64,000 nt of DNA from Paguma larvata (Eukaryota; Chordata; Mammalia; Carnivora; Viverridae). The position numbers were made by a program, and so were the translations under genes. Position 1 is the first letter of the stretch. Each line of letters starts with the position of its first letter. The notes under the pieces were generated by a model that saw only the letters and a program-made list of their open reading frames with translations, searched no databases and was not told where the DNA came from. Shown here one piece after another: positions 24,111 to 34,624 of the stretch. Location: contig CM057834.1 of the NCBI GenBank assembly GCA_030068075.1, forward strand, positions 95,559,119 through 95,623,118, read 5' to 3'.

Positions 24111-24283
24111 TTACTATGTGGAATTCGCCGGGATTCTGTGTAGTATTACTATGCAGAATTACTATGTAGAATTCACCAAGATTCTATGTAGAATCACTAT
24201 GTAGAACTACTATGTAGAATTTTCAGAGATTCTATGTAGAATTACTGTGTAGAATTCGCAAGGATTCTATGTAGAATTCATGT
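24111..24283 (+). repeat. Minisatellite with about 48-bp period
   Basis: The basic motif is TACTATGTAGAATTC followed by a short variable part and GATTCTATGTAGAA. A 35-bp unit plus a 13-14-bp half unit make the higher-order period, with about three and a half copies. GAATTC hexamers recur at 24120, 24169 and 24256. The repeated GATTCTATGTAGAAT is nearly self-complementary at its ends (ATTCTA and TAGAAT). Confidence 0.85.
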
Positions 24284-24648
24284 GAGATCAGGTGTGGACC
24301 CACCAGCATGTGAGCTGTAGCATACATCGGGATTGGGAGTCCGAGAAGACCCATTAGCAGTGGTCCCTCTGAAAATTCACTCCTCCGATGCCATGAACTC
24401 TCCCTTGAGTCTTTGTTTTGCCATTTGAAAAATGGATACTAGATAAAAAAAACTGACAAAAGGAGTCAATTTTCCTTTCCTACCTCATCATTTTATCAAA
24501 GGAACCTTAGAAGGAGAGGTTCTACCAGATGAAGAAAGGTACACATTAATGTTTATGAATAATCCCAGTGTTATCTTTGGGACAAGTTAAAAAAAACCAA
24601 AACACTAAACTTCCTAATGGAATTAATTTGTCTAAAATTATAAATTGC

Positions 24649-25500
24649 TGGTGTTATTTTGATAGGGATTGCATTGAATATGTAGATTGCTATGGGCAGT
24701 ATCAACATTTTACCAATATTTGTTCTTCCAATCCATGAGCATGGAATGTTTTTCCATTTTTTCATGTCGTCTTCAATTTACTTCATAAGCTTTCTTTAGT
24801 TCTTATTGTATAGATTTTTCACCTCTTTGGTTAGGTTTATTCCTTGTAAATGGGATCTATTCCTTGAATTCTCTTTCTGAGGCTTCATTATTGGTGTATA
24901 GAAATGCAGTCAATTTCTGTGCATTGATTTTATATCCTGCAACTTTGCTGAATTAATGTATCAGTTCTAGAAGTTCTTTAGTGGAGTTCTTTTGGGTTTT
25001 CCACATAGAATATCATGTCATCTGGAAAGAGTGAAAATGTGACTTCCTCCTTGCTGATTTGGATGCCTTTTATTTCTTCGTGTTGTCTGATTGCTGAGAC
25101 TAGGACTCCCAACACTATGTTGAATAACAGTGGTGAGAGTGGACATCCCTGTTGTGTTCCTGACCTTAGGAGGAAAGCTCTCAGTTTTTCCCCATTGAGG
25201 ATGATATTAGTGGTTGGTTTTTCATATGTGGCTTTTATGATCCAAGGTATGATCCTTCTATCCCTACTTTCTTGAGGGTTTTTATCAAGAAAGAATGCTG
25301 TATTTTGTCAAATAATTTCTCCGCATCTATTGAGAGGATTATGGAGTTCTTATCCTTTCTTTTATTAATGTGATATATCACATTGATTGATTTGCTGATA
25401 TTGAACCAGCCCTGCATCCCAGGTAGAAATGCCATTTGATCATGGCGAATAATTCTTTTAATGTATTGTTGAATCCAGTTTGCTAGTATCTTGTAGGGAA
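24649..25500 (-). mobile_element. L1 ORF2 segment, inverted 5' part of a twin-primed L1
   Basis: Minus-strand translation gives L1 ORF2 reverse transcriptase text: [57 protein letters not shown] (catalytic FADD at about 25000) and [14 protein letters not shown]. Stops and frame breaks are present, so the element is dead. It joins head to head with the plus-strand L1 3' end at about 25500. Confidence 0.88.
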
Positions 25501-25694
25501 TAAAAAATTAAAAATAGAACTACCCTATGATCCAGCAATTGCATTACTAGGTATTTATCCAAAGGATACAGGAGTGCTGATTTGAAGGGTCACCTGCACC
25601 CTAGTGTTTATAGCGGCACTATTGACAATAGCCAAAGTATGGAAAGACCCCAAAAATCAGACTGATGAATGGATAAAAAAGAAGTGGTGTGTAA

Positions 25695-25871
25695 ATATAT
25701 ATACACACATATATACATATATATACATATGTACATACACACATGCATGCACACACATACATATACACATGCATGCACACACATGTATGCACACATGTGT
25801 ATACATACATATGTATGCACACATACGTACACATATACATATGTGTATATGTATACATACATACACACATA
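25695..25871. repeat. 177-bp purine-pyrimidine alternating microsatellite
   Basis: Mixed (TA), (CA), (TG) and (CATG) dinucleotide steps. Checked base by base, every step from 25695 to 25871 alternates purine and pyrimidine. It sits where the L1 3' end normally has a short TATATA run, so it probably grew from that seed. Confidence 0.92.
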
Positions 25872-26082
25872 ATGGAATATGACTTGGCAATCAAAAAGAG
25901 TGAAATCTTGCCATTTGCAACAACATGGATGGAATTAGAGTGTATTGTACTAAACGAAATAAATCAGAGAAAGACAAATATCACATGATTTCATTCATAT
26001 GTGGAATTAAAGATACAAAACAGATGAACATAAGGGAAGGGAAAATAACATAAAAACTGAGGAGATAAACCATAAGAGAGAC

Positions 26083-26290
26083 TCTTTTTTTTTTAATATT
26101 TAAAGTTCATTTTTGAGAAAGACAAAGCACGAACAGGGGAGGGGTGGAAAGAGAGGCAGACAATCTGAAGCAGGCTCCAGGCTCTGAGCTGTCGGCACAG
26201 AGCCTGGCACCAGACTCAAACTCACAAACCGTGAGATCATGACCTGAGCCAAAGGTGGGTGCTTAACCGACAGAACCACCCAGGTGTCCC
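26083..26290 (-). mobile_element. SINEC, antisense, nested in L1
   Basis: Reversed T-rich tail, AAGTTCATTTTTGAGAAAGA, the GTCGGCACAGAGCCTGGCAC segment and the GATCATGACCTGAGCC box region. The 12-bp duplication AACCATAAGAGA at 26068-26079 and 26291-26302 is perfect. The SINE therefore inserted after the L1. Confidence 0.96.
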
Positions 26291-26954
26291 AACCATAAGA
26301 GACATTTAAATACAGAGAACAAACCAAGGGTTGCTAGAGGAGATGTTGAGTGGGGGAAAGGGTTGAATGAGTGATGGGCATTAAGGAGGACACTTGTTGG
26401 GATGAGCACTGGGTGTTCTATGTAAGTGATGAATCACTAAATTCTATTCTTAATCCTTATTATGTGTTAACTAGTTTGGATTTAAATTAAAAAAATAAAA
26501 CAGCAACAACAAAAAATAAAATGACAAATTGCACTGTCATCAGGTGTTTACTGCCAGAAACCAAAGCAACAATCTGACTTACTATTTCAGTCCCACACAA
26601 TGAGAGGACCGTATGTCAGCATATCATCGCTATTGAGGTGTTAAAACAAAAATTTCCCTGGCCATATGAAGTCATTCTAAAGGATTAAGTATAAATTTTT
26701 AAAAGTGTTCTTTGGCATACTGAACTACATATTGAACCCCGCAGATTTTGACATTACAGTGAAATCATCATGTATCATAGTGCTGTCGAGAGGAACAACA
26801 CCGAAGGGCAAACTAAAGTTAGAAATAGGGCGTATTCCATTGCTCCCTGAATTTCTCCAGATTTAATTTGTCCATTACTGCGTTTCTTCATTAATATTTA
26901 CGGGGGGCCGGGAGAGGTGCTGTGGCAGTCATTTGTACTCAACTCAAGATGTTC

Positions 26955-27690
26955 ACTTTTTCTTTTTTTTATTGAGGTGTAATGACACATGAAATTGTAA
27001 TACATTTAAAGTGTTCCGGTGTGATGATTTGGTATGCGTCTACACTGTGAAAGAGTTCCCACCATCAAGTCAATTAACACTTCGATCACCTCACACAGTT
27101 ACCTTTTTTGCATGTGGTGACAACGCTTAAGATCTGCTCTCTTACTAATTTTCAGGTGCACGATACAGAATCATTAACTTTGTCACCACGCTGTATAGTA
27201 GATGTTGGTAACTTATTCATCTTAGAACTGAAAGTTTGTACCCTTTGGCCAACCTTTTCCTATTTCCTCCACCCTGCAGCCCCTGGCAACCACCATTCCA
27301 CCCTCTGTTTCTAGAAGTTTGGCTTTTTGCTTTTTAATTTTTTTTTAGATTCCACATATTAGTTTTGCCGTACAGTGTTTATCCTCCTCTTTCTGACCTG
27401 TTTCACTTAGCAGAATGCCCTCAAGATTGCCAGAAATGACAAAATTCCCTTCCTTTTTAAAATTGAATTTTCTATTGTGTATGGATGTATATATCATATT
27501 TTCTTTATTTGTTACCATTGACAGGTACTTAGGTCGTTTCCGTATCTTGACCAGAGTGAATAATGCTACAGCAAAGGATGTTCATGTTTGGAATTTCATT
27601 CTGACAGGTCACCATTGACAGTAGGGTTGCTGGAATGAACATTTGAGAGTTACTTTATCCAAAAGGGTTATTTAAATGGATACACTTGAA
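26955..27690 (-). mobile_element. Older L1 3' end (antisense)
   Basis: TTTTTTTATTGAGGTGTAAT, GTGATGATTTGGTATGCGTC, CAACCACCATTCCACCCTCT and GATTCCACATATTAGTTTTG are reversed L1M-type 3' landmarks. The TTACCATTGACAGGTACTTA segment is a diverged form of the L1 sequence that encodes the region before the 3' end. Confidence 0.75.
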
Positions 27691-28554
27691 AAAAAAAGAT
27701 TATGAAATACTGATACTGTATTCGTTTTCTAAATTTTACATTGCTTATGATTGACATTAGAAAATATTTGTTGTGAACTATATGCCGTGCTAATAAATAT
27801 CATTATAAACAATTTCGGAGAGCAGTCAAGAATTCAAATTGTAATACTCAGTTGCAGACATGAATTTGTGGGTGAGTACTCTAGATTTGTGTCAATTTTT
27901 GTAATCTAGTCCTCTGAGAATATGAAATTCATGACAAGGAAGGAGGTTAGGGAACGGTTTCTCAATTCATCTCCAAAAGAAGATGAGAATAAAATAATCA
28001 CTGAAAATATTTGTAATGCAGACTGCACAAGAGAAGCCAATCCCTGGAGTATAGAAATATACTTAAGAGGAACACAGATGCGATCTCTACTCAAAGAGTT
28101 TGTTTTTGACCTTTATGAATTATATATTATCACTATTTTGAATTAAGCTATTACTGACTCACTGTTGGTTTAGCAGTGAACAAATGAGTAGGTGTTTTGA
28201 AAGGCAGTGTTTAAAATCACTTAAAATGTTATTTTTAAAGTTAATTTACACTGAGAAGATTTTCTAATACCCATGTTTCCGTTAGTAACTCATTCATGTA
28301 TGTGCAAAAAATATAGGTATTAGAGAAATAGAAATATTACTGTGATATAATTTTATAGAGAAATCTTAGTAGATGATAGATATTATAGTTTCTTTTCTAT
28401 GTGGAAATGCAATATTGGAGGATTATTGGTATTTCTATTCAAATGCAGTTATATCACCCATTTTTCTATTTAAAAGTATTAAATATAAACCATGGTATAT
28501 GTATTGACACCTTAATTGCACAATTAAATTATGTAGATATCTGATATATCCATG
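27691..28554. other. Intronic sequence without recognised features
   Basis: AT-rich intron. The (GT)n run near 28554-28567 is short. The 74-codon frame at 27922-28146 is not a known protein. Confidence 0.5.
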
Positions 28555-30350
28555 TGTGTGTGTGTGTATAAGATATTGACGAAAGAAAATTGAAGAAGGC
28601 ACAATTGGAAAGATATTCACATTCATCGATTGGCGGCGTCAACATGGTTAAAATGTCTGTACCACCCAAAGCAATCCACAGATACAATGAAATCTCTATC
28701 AAAATTTCAATGGCACTGTTTGCAGAAGTAGAACAAATAATTCTAAAATTTTGGGGACCCACAAAAGACCCCAAATCGCCAAAGCAATCTTGTGAAAGAA
28801 AAAGAAAGTTGGAGATACCACTCCCTGATTTCAAACTATACTGTAAAGCTATAGTAATCAAGACAGTATGGTATTTGCATAAAAACAGACACACCCATCA
28901 ATGGTGCAGAATAGAGAGCCCAGAAGTAAGCCCACACATATATGGTCAGTTAATATATGGTAGAGGAGGTGAGAATATACAATGGGAGAAAGGACTGTCT
29001 CTTCAGTGAAGGGTGTTGGGAAAATAGAATACTTACTTGTAAAGAAGGAAACTGGACCTCTGTCTAACACCATACACACAAATGAACTCGAACTGGATTG
29101 AAGATTTGAATGTAAAGCCTGGAACTCTAAAACTCCTAGAAGAAAGATAGGCAGTAAAGCTCCTAGACGTTGGTCTTGGTGTTGAATTTTTGGAACTGAC
29201 TTGAAAAGCAAAGGCAACAAAAACAAAAATAAACAGGTGAGACTACATCAAACTAAAAAGCTTCTGCACAGCAAGGCAATCATCAACGAAATGAGAAGGC
29301 AACCTGCTGAATGGAAGTAAATGTTTGTGAATCTTACGAGAAGTTAATATCCAAAAATACGTAAAGAACTAAAATTATAGCAAAAAAAATCTGACTAAAA
29401 AATGGGCAAAGGAACTGAAGCATTTTTCCAAAGAAGACACGCACATGGCTACCAGGTATATGAAAAGATGTTCAACCTCCCTAATTATCAGGGAAATGTA
29501 AATCAAAACCAGGATGAGATATCACCTCCCATTTGTTAGAATTCCTCTTACCAGAAAGGTAAATAACCAGTTTCCAACAGGATGCGGTGGGCAGGGAATT
29601 CTCATACACCGCTGATGGGAATATAAATTGGTGCAACTTCTATGGAAGACGGTTTCTTTTCTTTCAGAAAAGAAAAATAGAATTACCACATGATCCAGCT
29701 ATTCCACTTCTGGGTATTTATCCAAAAAAATGAAAAAATAAAAACACTAATTTGAAAAGATATATGTACCCCTATGTTAATTCCATCATTATTTACAATA
29801 GCCAAGATATAGAACCAACTAACATGTCCATCAATGGAGGGATGAAAAAGGAAGATGTGATATATATATGTATTGTGTGTATATATTATACATACATATA
29901 TCCTTATATATAAGGAAGATATGATATATATATGTATGTGTGTGTATATTTATCTCTATATAAATATAAATATAAATGGTACCCAGCCATAAAAAGAAAG
30001 AACTTGCCCTTTGTGACCACATAGATGGCCCTTGAGCCTATTATGCTAAGTGAAATAAGTCAGAGTAAGACAAATACTGTTTGATTTTATTTATGTGGAA
30101 TCTAAAAAACAAACCAACCAAAATCAAAACTCATAGAGACAGAGAACAGACTGGTGGTTACCAGAGGAGAAGTAACTTGGCGGGTGTATGAAATAGGTGA
30201 AAGGGGTCAATTATATGGCAACGGATGGCAACCAGATTTATTGTGGTGACCGTTTTGTAGTGTACACAAATATCGAATTACTATGTTGTACACTTGTAAC
30301 TAATATAATGTTACATACCAGCTTTATCTTGATGAAAAAAGAACAAATTT
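28555..30350 (+). mobile_element. L1 ORF2 3' half and 3' end (sense)
   Basis: The plus-strand protein text keeps L1 ORF2 signatures: KMSVPPKAIHRYNEISIKIS, LKFWGPTKDPKSPKQSC and LYCKAIVIKTVWYLHKNR. Later landmarks are the AAATGGGCAAAGGAACTGAA, ACATGATCCAGCTATTCCAC and AGTGAAATAAGTCAGAGTAA regions. It is broken by many stops. AT-rich microsatellites lie at 29860-29960. Confidence 0.85.
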
Positions 30351-30404
30351 ATAAAACAGTGGGCCTAAATTACATATATTGGTATAAATATATACATATA
30401 TGCT

Positions 30405-30428
30405 GATATATATATATATATATATATG
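30405..30428. repeat. (AT)n microsatellite
   Basis: A short pure TA run just after the L1. Confidence 0.8.
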
Positions 30429-30529
30429 CTACTGATTGTATCCATACTATTATCTACAACAATGTAGAGAATACATTGATATTATTTATAATATTATTTA
30501 GGTTATAGATATAACCGGTAGCATTCCAG

Positions 30530-31899
30530 TACCCTGAAGCCATTTTTTGCCATGCAAGCATCCTGAACTTGCAAACAATCACATGTCTCATTGGCGGGAT
30601 GTTTAGACCCTGACAGATACAGTCTCTTTAACTAAGACATCATGAGACTGGAGGGACGGCTCCGCAGGATCACTAACTCTGACCCCATTTAAGCTGATAA
30701 AAGTCACAGATAATTAAGTGAACTTTACTTACATGTGTGACACCTTCACATAGAGGATGGATTGTTCGTTCACAGAAATGGATGTAGAAACATATCAGAA
30801 TTACCCCCGTTAGCATCTTACTTGAAACAAATGCAGTTTTCTAAAACATATTTTTTGTAAACCCTCAAAATATTTTTTTCCTATTGCTTTGGAACAGAGC
30901 TTTCTGATTGTAATATCTAATGTCACTTTTTCCCGTGACTTTGCTGTATAGAAAGTTGTCAAAAAGGAAGAAGTCATAATTCCAACTCCTTTGTTGGAAA
31001 GCACCTGTAGGCGAGGATCCCCTGAGCTACTTTTCGGACCACACGGAGCTGTTTGGATTGAATAGGGGTCACGAGGCTTTAAAGGCAGGTCACCATCAGG
31101 CTCTAAACGTTTTGTACGCATATTTTGTATGAGATACGTAGGTTTTTGATTAATGTTCTCTTCTAATGGCAAGACATACAATGAAAACTAAAAGGCACAC
31201 TTTGACCATCCTCCAGGTCCTTTTCCTGATTCCCCAAATTAGATTTTTGTGACGTGCCTGTGTTTGTCTTGCCAGCAATGGGAGTTCATTTACAGGAGTC
31301 TCTTAATCAGGCTAGCCCAGGTAGGCTGATTTTTGTTGCAAAGACTGTAGAATCAGCCAAGCAGAAGCTTATATGCCCAAAGAAAAATTTGATTAAAATG
31401 CTTACTCTCATGATCATACCTTTCATAATCTTAATGATTATAGAGCACATCCTACTTACATTTGTTGAAGTGGTTCCAAAACTACTTTTTTCATTGTGTG
31501 TGTATTTGATGAATAAGCAATTTCCTAAACCTCCCCTCCCTCCCTCCCTCCACTGCCCCAGAATTAAAACGAATTATATCACCTTCTACCTTTTCTTACT
31601 GTGGATATTTACAAGCCCTTGGCCTGTTACCTCTTCAGCTTTGCCCATTTCAATTCCTGGATCGCTGCCACGTGCTCCGGTAACTCTCCTGTCATTCTTT
31701 GGAGCCTTCAGTATCTCTATCTGTCTCTTCATTATTGGACCTCCCCTCCTCCACTGACGTGATCGCCCAACGTGGCATAACCCCTGACTTCCAAGGTCAC
31801 CCGCAGGACCTCAACATCATCACTAACTACAAACACTCCGTGAGTTTGCGGCTGATTCCCTCCAGTTCCCCAAATCAACTGCAACAAAAATACATTTTT
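30530..31899. other. Intronic sequence with the longest non-repeat open frame
   Basis: Unassigned intron. The 167-codon frame at 31254-31757 has hydrophobic runs (LTLMIIPFIILMIIEHILL) but no recognisable family. Its second half is pyrimidine-rich sequence that may be L2-derived. I do not call it a gene. Confidence 0.5.
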
Positions 31900-33035
31900 C
31901 CTGCACTCGGTTCACTCATGCCTTCACTTTCCTTTCGCTGTTTCCATTCCAAGTTCTAGCATTATCTCGACTTCCTTGGAATCCTCCTCAGTTCATTTGC
32001 TCCTCTCTACCTCCGTTCCACTTGCTCAGAGAAGTACCAACGCTGGCTAAGTGCAGTTTTCCAGAAGTTTTGCATCTGCCCTGGGGGGCGGAACGTGGCT
32101 GGGGCAAAGTACGCAGCTGTGCTGATTGGTCCTGCGGTGAAGTGCCGGCTGCTAACTGCAAGCGGTGGTCCTCCTGCCTTCCCTGCTCGTCCTTCTCCTC
32201 TCCCCCCACACCTTCAACTTCTTCCCTTCCACTGATTATGTTCCCCAGTTCATTAAAATAACAGCTTATTTCTTTGTCCCCTTCTAAATTAGTAATGATC
32301 GTGGCCTTCACTTTCTTTTGCCTCGTTCTTTCCTGAAGCTACTCCAGGAGATTTTGTCCCTAGCAGAGCAGCTCTTATCGAGTCTGCAGCAGGCTTCGTG
32401 TCGCTGAATCCAACGGGGAATATCCCCAGTCTTCACAGACCATTCACTCTCTCTCGAAACATTTGCTTAGTGTTCTCTTGGTATTTCTCCCTTCGTCTCC
32501 CCCTACTGCTCCTTCTCCAGCAAGTTCTTCCTTATTTTCCTCATCTCTAACTAATGGAAGACCCCCGGGTTTTAGTCCGTGGGCCTGTTGTCTCTTCTGT
32601 CTACGCCCCCTACCTAGATATCTCATTCAGTCTCGTGGCCCTAGACTCTGTCTCTAAGCTCATACCTTCCAAACTTGTATCTCTAGTTCTGTCCTGTCTG
32701 CTGAGCCTCAGACCCAACTGCCTATTTACAGTCTAACAGGTATTTTTAGTTTTTAGGGCTTTTTTTCCTGTTCAAAACCAAGCTATCCATTCAAGACAAG
32801 AGTTCCTCCCTTCGCTTTCTCCACGTAAGTAAATGTCATTCTTCTGTTTGCTCTGCCCAGAAGCCTTCGCTTCATCTTTGACTCTTCCTGCCACACCTCG
32901 CATCCCAAATCCCACTTATCCCACTCCCCACAATGTGTATCCAGAGTCCACAGTTGTTCCTTCCCGTCTCCTCCAGTTCCACTTCTGTTTGGGGTGCTGT
33001 GGCAGCGTCCCAACTGCTCAGCACAGTGACCACAG
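31900..33035 (+). mobile_element. Diverged L2 LINE ORF2 relic (sense)
   Basis: The plus strand keeps parts of the L2 reverse-transcriptase order: an LIQSRGP-like stretch (32630), SSVLSCLLSLRPNCLFTV-like text (32680-32730) and the EAFASSLTLPATPRIPNPTY segment (32860-32920). All reading frames are broken. The proximal limit is uncertain. The 32060-32180 part has several CpG and a GATTGGTC box-like motif, probably incidental. Confidence 0.5.
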
Positions 33036-33784
33036 GGATACATTGAAATGAAATGCTTTCTTTTCATTTAGTGTAAAACCAAAGGCTTTTCAAGTGGAGC
33101 TTTATTCATAAAATGCTGCTTTTGTTTTCAAATGATGGAAATAATACATGTTTAAAAGAAGCGTTTCTACACTGTGAAAAAACTTTGCAATCCTACTTAT
33201 TGGTTCCACACAATGACTACTGTGTTTAAATAAGCAGAGCCCAAGGTTGGGATTAGGAAGGTAGGTATTAAGAATATTGAGGATTTAAGTTGTGTTTTTA
33301 CTATTATTATGGTCATTTATTTATAGCCTCTTCTATCATCATAAAGAGAACCTATTTATATCGTACCTAGTTGAAATATTATTATGAAAAATTCCTATGA
33401 CACACCTCCAGATTCTTCTAACCTTTGCCAGCACTCCTCCTAACTCACTCACCTCTCCTGAAAAGGCCCAGAACCCAGAGACAGAATATTCCATTAATAT
33501 CATCAGACAGTCCCTGCTCTGAACAGTCAGCTTTCACCAAGCAACCATCTCTTTGCTCTCTACGCCATTGTCAAAATCATCCGTGTGTAATTTAACGTAC
33601 AGACACCCTTACGCTCTGTATCTTCCTCTCACAAAAATTCTTGTTTGTCCCTGTTGATGCAAATGTATCTGTTGGCCTCTTGTTCCATATGCCCAAGGAA
33701 AGAGGATTGACAAGTGAAATTAGCCCCTTGAGTATTAATTTCATGTTTGAATTTCTCTTTTTTTAGCTTTCATTTTTTTAGTTA
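33036..33784. other. Intronic sequence without recognised features
   Basis: Nothing assigned. The 33385-33680 interval is pyrimidine-rich and may be another ancient repeat. Confidence 0.4.
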
Positions 33785-34000
33785 AATTAAATTATTTTTT
33801 TTATTTGAGTGTAGTTGACACACAGCGTTATATTAGTTTCAGGTGTACAACAGAATGACTCAGCAAGTTTCTTCACTTTTCCGTGCTCACCACAAGCTGA
33901 CCGTTTCTCTGCCACCGTACAATGCTATTACAATATTATTGACTATATCCCTTATTCCTGTGACTTCTTTATTCCGTAACTGGAAGCCTGTTCTTATCGG
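33785..34000 (-). mobile_element. L1 3' end fragment (antisense)
   Basis: GAGTGTAGTTGACACACAGC, TTAGTTTCAGGTGTACAACA, GCCACCGTACAATGCTATTA and CGTAACTGGAAGCCTGTTCT are reversed carnivore L1 3'-end landmarks. The fragment is truncated after about 215 bp. Confidence 0.85.
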
Positions 34001-34555
34001 CATTGCTGATTGAGGGGATGTCTTCCTATTGATTTGATCATTTGTCACTTGATTTTGTTTTAGCCCTCAGACACTGAACCTGCTATTTCCAGCCAAACCT
34101 AGTACACATTTTATCTATTCCAACATTAAATATAACCTTATAGCTCAAAAACTTCAGTGTTGTTTGCTTTCAAATGCTAATGTGTAAACTTATCATATAA
34201 TCTTCATAAGGATATGTTATACACTTATATCTTATTCCTCATTATTTGAAGATTAGGGATTTAAAAATTAGTAATTCAAAAACGGTAATTTTACCCCGAG
34301 CCCCTGTGCCTGTAGACCAGGATTCGATATCAGTATTGGGCCTGGATAGCAAAGATGTACATACAGTGGTGCTTCTTTTACTTTTCGGCCAATCAGTTGC
34401 ACTTTTTACCTAAACAAAAAGCATAAGTAATTAGAAAGCTAATGCTTAATTTTCTCCATTGTTCTTTATGGGCTTCCTTCAGCCTTACTCATGCATGATT
34501 CCAATATTAAAAATTGAAGCCCCAGCCTGCTCAGTGTCCTTCTGGGTGGAGGTGG

Positions 34556-34556
<1 letters not shown>

Positions 34557-34606
<50 letters not shown>

Positions 34607-34624
34607 TGCGTGTTTGTGTGTGTG
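34557..34624 (+). repeat. (TG)n microsatellite
   Basis: About 57 bp of alternating TG with one TA and one CG variant, then a TTT break and a few more TG units. Confidence 0.95.

Larger units (their letters stand above)
25501..26520 (+). mobile_element. L1 3' end, sense part of the same twin-primed L1
   Basis: AATTAAAAATAGAACTACCC, GATCCAGCAATTGCATTACT, AGCCAAAGTATGGAAAGACC and GCCATTTGCAACAACATGGA are carnivore L1 3'-end landmarks. The element ends in GATTTAAATTAAAAAAATAA and A-rich text. It contains a microsatellite (25695-25871) and a SINE (26083-26290). ATAAATTGC at 24640-24648 and ACAAATTGC at 26524-26532 are a candidate target-site duplication for the whole insertion. Confidence 0.85.

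Noticed and set aside
25604..25988. Frames rich in His, Thr, Tyr and Cys
   Set aside because: Shadow frames of the alternating microsatellite inside an L1.
28590..29009. 139-codon frame with clear similarity to a protein
   Set aside because: It is a piece of L1 ORF2, not a host gene, and is broken by stops downstream.
31254..31757. 167-codon frame with hydrophobic segments
   Set aside because: It is the longest frame but has no recognisable family, no splice context, and its end overlaps pyrimidine-rich, possibly L2-derived sequence.
32060..32180. Promoter with CCAAT-like GATTGGTC and several CpG
   Set aside because: It lies in a decayed L2-like region, no first exon follows, and single box matches are expected by chance.
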